From: CAYUVA01 sp964448115 [NCBI: uncultured bacterium]
GTDB lineage: Bacteria; CAYUVA01
Direction: 5' to 3'
DNA: 5,999 nt
Assembly: GCA_964448115.1 (NCBI GenBank)
Contig: CAYUVA010000074.1
Span: forward strand, 1 to 5,999
The position numbers were made by a program, and so were the translations under genes. The notes under the pieces are model-generated. The model saw only the letters and a program-made list of their open reading frames with translations, was not told the DNA's origin and did no database searches. Numbering within the stretch: position 1 is the stretch's first letter; each line of letters starts with the position of its first letter. Below, in pieces: positions 4,163 through 5,999 of this stretch.

Positions 4163-5999
4163 ATGGTAAAAAAATTGATCGTTGGAGGTATCTTATTGCT
4201 TGTAGCATTATTCTGCACGCCAAAAGAAAAAATACCCATGATGCTTGGAAGCTCGAATGATGATCTTTGCATCGAGTTCGATGATAAAACAGGCTTCATT
4301 AGAGCTATAAAGGCAACCGATCACCACGGTTATACGCTCGACTTTTTACTAGACTATAAGCTTGCGGAAAAGAGTTTGCTCGGTTCGTTTGTTGTGGAAT
4401 ATCGTTTCAATGAAAACGAGAGTTGGAATATCCTGAATTCGGCTAGCGAAAATGTATCGCCTGAGATTATTCAAAATGGCGAATCTATAATCATCACCAA
4501 TGATTACAGGCAGCATCCAATAAAATCGGTCATGGAATTCAAGCGCCTTGCCAAGGGGCATTACTTGTGGAAGATCATCTTGCACAACCAAGACTCAAGG
4601 TCAATGGAGATCGGAGCTATCGGCTTTCCTTTGCCTTTCAATAATAATTACTATGACGGATTCAGCCAAAATGACGAGAGCATGCAGAAATTGTTTTGCT
4701 CCCGTGTCTATGTGCAGAAATATATCGGTGGCTATAGCTCTTACATTCTGCTACGACGATTGAACGGCGAGAATCCTAACCTGCTATTTTCAACTGGCAA
4801 GGGAACCAAGTTGGAATTGACATATTTCCAGAAAAAGGACTGGGAGGGAATTCCGTGGGTATATGCCTTCTCCAAATCGACTAAACGAACACTGAAGACC
4901 GCTCAGGATTGGATTAACGGGCATAGCTCTACTTCGCTAATCAAGGGCACTCCCCTGGAACTTTCCTTTCATTTCAGACGATTGGAGGGCAAAAGACACG
5001 ATAAAAAGGTGCACGATATGCTCCATTACCTGGTTCACGATTCGCTGTTGGAGGATGGTAAGTTCGCCTTCGAGAGCTATCCGGGCATGGTAATACCAAG
5101 CAATAGCGAAGCATTGCTGCTGGTCAAGAACAAGGAAGGTCAATATAACATCTCGAATAATAAACAGGCTGAGATAACTTACGCCCACCCCGAGCGCAGA
5201 ATCCCCATATTCAATGTCAATTTCAAGGAGAAGGGATTGAATGTCTTACAAGTGAAGAGGGATAACGGTGAGTGGTCGAATATGCACTATTATGTCATCG
5301 ATCCACCGAGGGAACTCCTGAAGCGCCGGGCGAGATTCATCCTTGAGAATCAGCTCGATAATACAAAAGGTGAGATTCTAAGTGGCGCATTTCTAGTCCG
5401 CGATAATATAAGCGGGGAGCTTATTCGCCAGCCCAACTACGGCTGGGGAAGCGGCGGCTACGAGGGGGGAGTTACCGAGGCGATGTTCCTTGCCAAGAAG
5501 AACTCGATAATCCCCGATAGGGTCGAGATCGCAGCATTGGAGAAGTATGTCGATGACTTCCTGCTCAACAAGCTGCAGAATCCGAGCTCCTACGAGGTGG
5601 GGTGGTTTATCAACCAGTTCCAAGCAGCATCGAGGGTGGGGAGACCTTACAACTATGCCCATAATATCAATTTCTATATATCCATGTACCTGATCGGCAG
5701 AAATTATGGCATGTTGCAAAAAAGAAGCGCTCAAGATTACCTGCGACTTGCCTATGAGAGCGCAATGGCAATGTTTCGCTTCGGATGGTGGTGGCACTTG
5801 ACCCATGTCGGTTTCATGAATTACAGCATCCTATATGAGATGGTCGATATGCTGAACGATCAGGGATGGAGTGAAAAGGCTGACTTATTGGAGCGTAAGC
5901 TACGCTGGCGGGCAAAAGAGGTGCTTAGTTATGAGTTTCCTTACTCTGCGGAGCCGCTCTATGATACGACAGGTTACGAGGATATCTACTTCACAGCCA
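4163..5999 (+). CDS. Exported DUF5695-like (glycosidase-like) protein, C terminus missing
   Basis: The frame stays open from ATG 4163 to the window end, giving 612 residues of a longer protein. The N terminus has K3-K4, a hydrophobic stretch (5-17) and Cys 18. This suggests export and perhaps a lipoprotein, although Phe at -1 is not a canonical lipobox. Residues about 30-290 look beta-rich, with IGFPLPFN (153-160), RVYVQKYIGGYSSY (181-194) and NGENPNLLFSTGKGTKLE. Residues from about 420 look alpha-helical, with YGWGSGGYEGG (426-436), FLAKKN, GWWWHLTHVGFMNY (541-554) and YDTTGYEDIYF near the edge. From memory this order (LPLPFN, RV..H-like, GGxxSY, then a helical part with a D-[ST]-TG-x-E motif) resembles DUF5695 proteins, thought to be carbohydrate-active; this label is tentative and no catalytic residue is proven. 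It diverges from xsc over a 600-bp spacer. Confidence 0.6.
   Translation, partial: MVKKLIVGGILLLVALFCTPKEKIPMMLGSSNDDLCIEFDDKTGFIRAIKATDHHGYTLDFLLDYKLAEKSLLGSFVVEYRFNENESWNILNSASENVSPEIIQNGESIIITNDYRQHPIKSVMEFKRLAKGHYLWKIILHNQDSRSMEIGAIGFPLPFNNNYYDGFSQNDESMQKLFCSRVYVQKYIGGYSSYILLRRLNGENPNLLFSTGKGTKLELTYFQKKDWEGIPWVYAFSKSTKRTLKTAQDWINGHSSTSLIKGTPLELSFHFRRLEGKRHDKKVHDMLHYLVHDSLLEDGKFAFESYPGMVIPSNSEALLLVKNKEGQYNISNNKQAEITYAHPERRIPIFNVNFKEKGLNVLQVKRDNGEWSNMHYYVIDPPRELLKRRARFILENQLDNTKGEILSGAFLVRDNISGELIRQPNYGWGSGGYEGGVTEAMFLAKKNSIIPDRVEIAALEKYVDDFLLNKLQNPSSYEVGWFINQFQAASRVGRPYNYAHNINFYISMYLIGRNYGMLQKRSAQDYLRLAYESAMAMFRFGWWWHLTHVGFMNYSILYEMVDMLNDQGWSEKADLLERKLRWRAKEVLSYEFPYSAEPLYDTTGYEDIYFTA

Overview
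The window carries two complete genes, one gene that runs off the right edge, the relic of a fourth gene, and two repeat-rich intergenic stretches. The complete genes are an arabinose-5-phosphate isomerase (kdsD/kpsF type, + strand, about 857-1819) and a sulfoacetaldehyde acetyltransferase (xsc, - strand, 1829-3562). The partial gene (+ strand, from 4163) encodes a large, probably exported protein that resembles the DUF5695 glycosidase-like family. The organism is probably a Gram-negative-type bacterium, because KdsD supplies the Kdo of lipopolysaccharide or capsule. The dispersed repeats (GTCATTCCGAGCG-type hairpins, ATTCCCGCCTGCGCGGGAATGAC-type units and GAGCGYAAGCGAGCG motifs) are of a kind seen in many environmental bacterial genomes. 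I cannot name a phylum from this sequence.

Layout. Bases 1-590 look non-coding and are built from repeats: a 117-bp inverted-repeat element, two copies of a 31-bp unit, and an A-rich 8-bp tandem repeat. Bases 592-630 hold two overlapping dyads followed by a strong ribosome binding site. That site leads into an osmC N-terminal fragment (641 to about 799) which has a TGA in place of a conserved Trp codon and stops just before the catalytic-Cys region. The relic runs in frame into kdsD, whose real start is probably ATG 857. Upstream of that start is a good sigma70-like promoter that would give a very short leader. kdsD and xsc converge with only 9 bp between their stop codons. Between xsc and the 4163 gene lie about 600 bp with three abutting GC-rich perfect inverted repeats (3721-3860) and further GCGAGCGC motifs.

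The genes do not form an obvious pathway. KdsD acts in the envelope sugar route, Xsc cleaves sulfoacetaldehyde to acetyl phosphate and sulfite, and the 4163 product looks like a secreted or surface carbohydrate-active protein. No taurine, isethionate or sulfoacetate genes, no pta and no other kds genes are visible here. The most unusual points are the decapitated osmC in frame with kdsD, with its probable regulatory region retained, and the triple hairpin block between two divergent genes.
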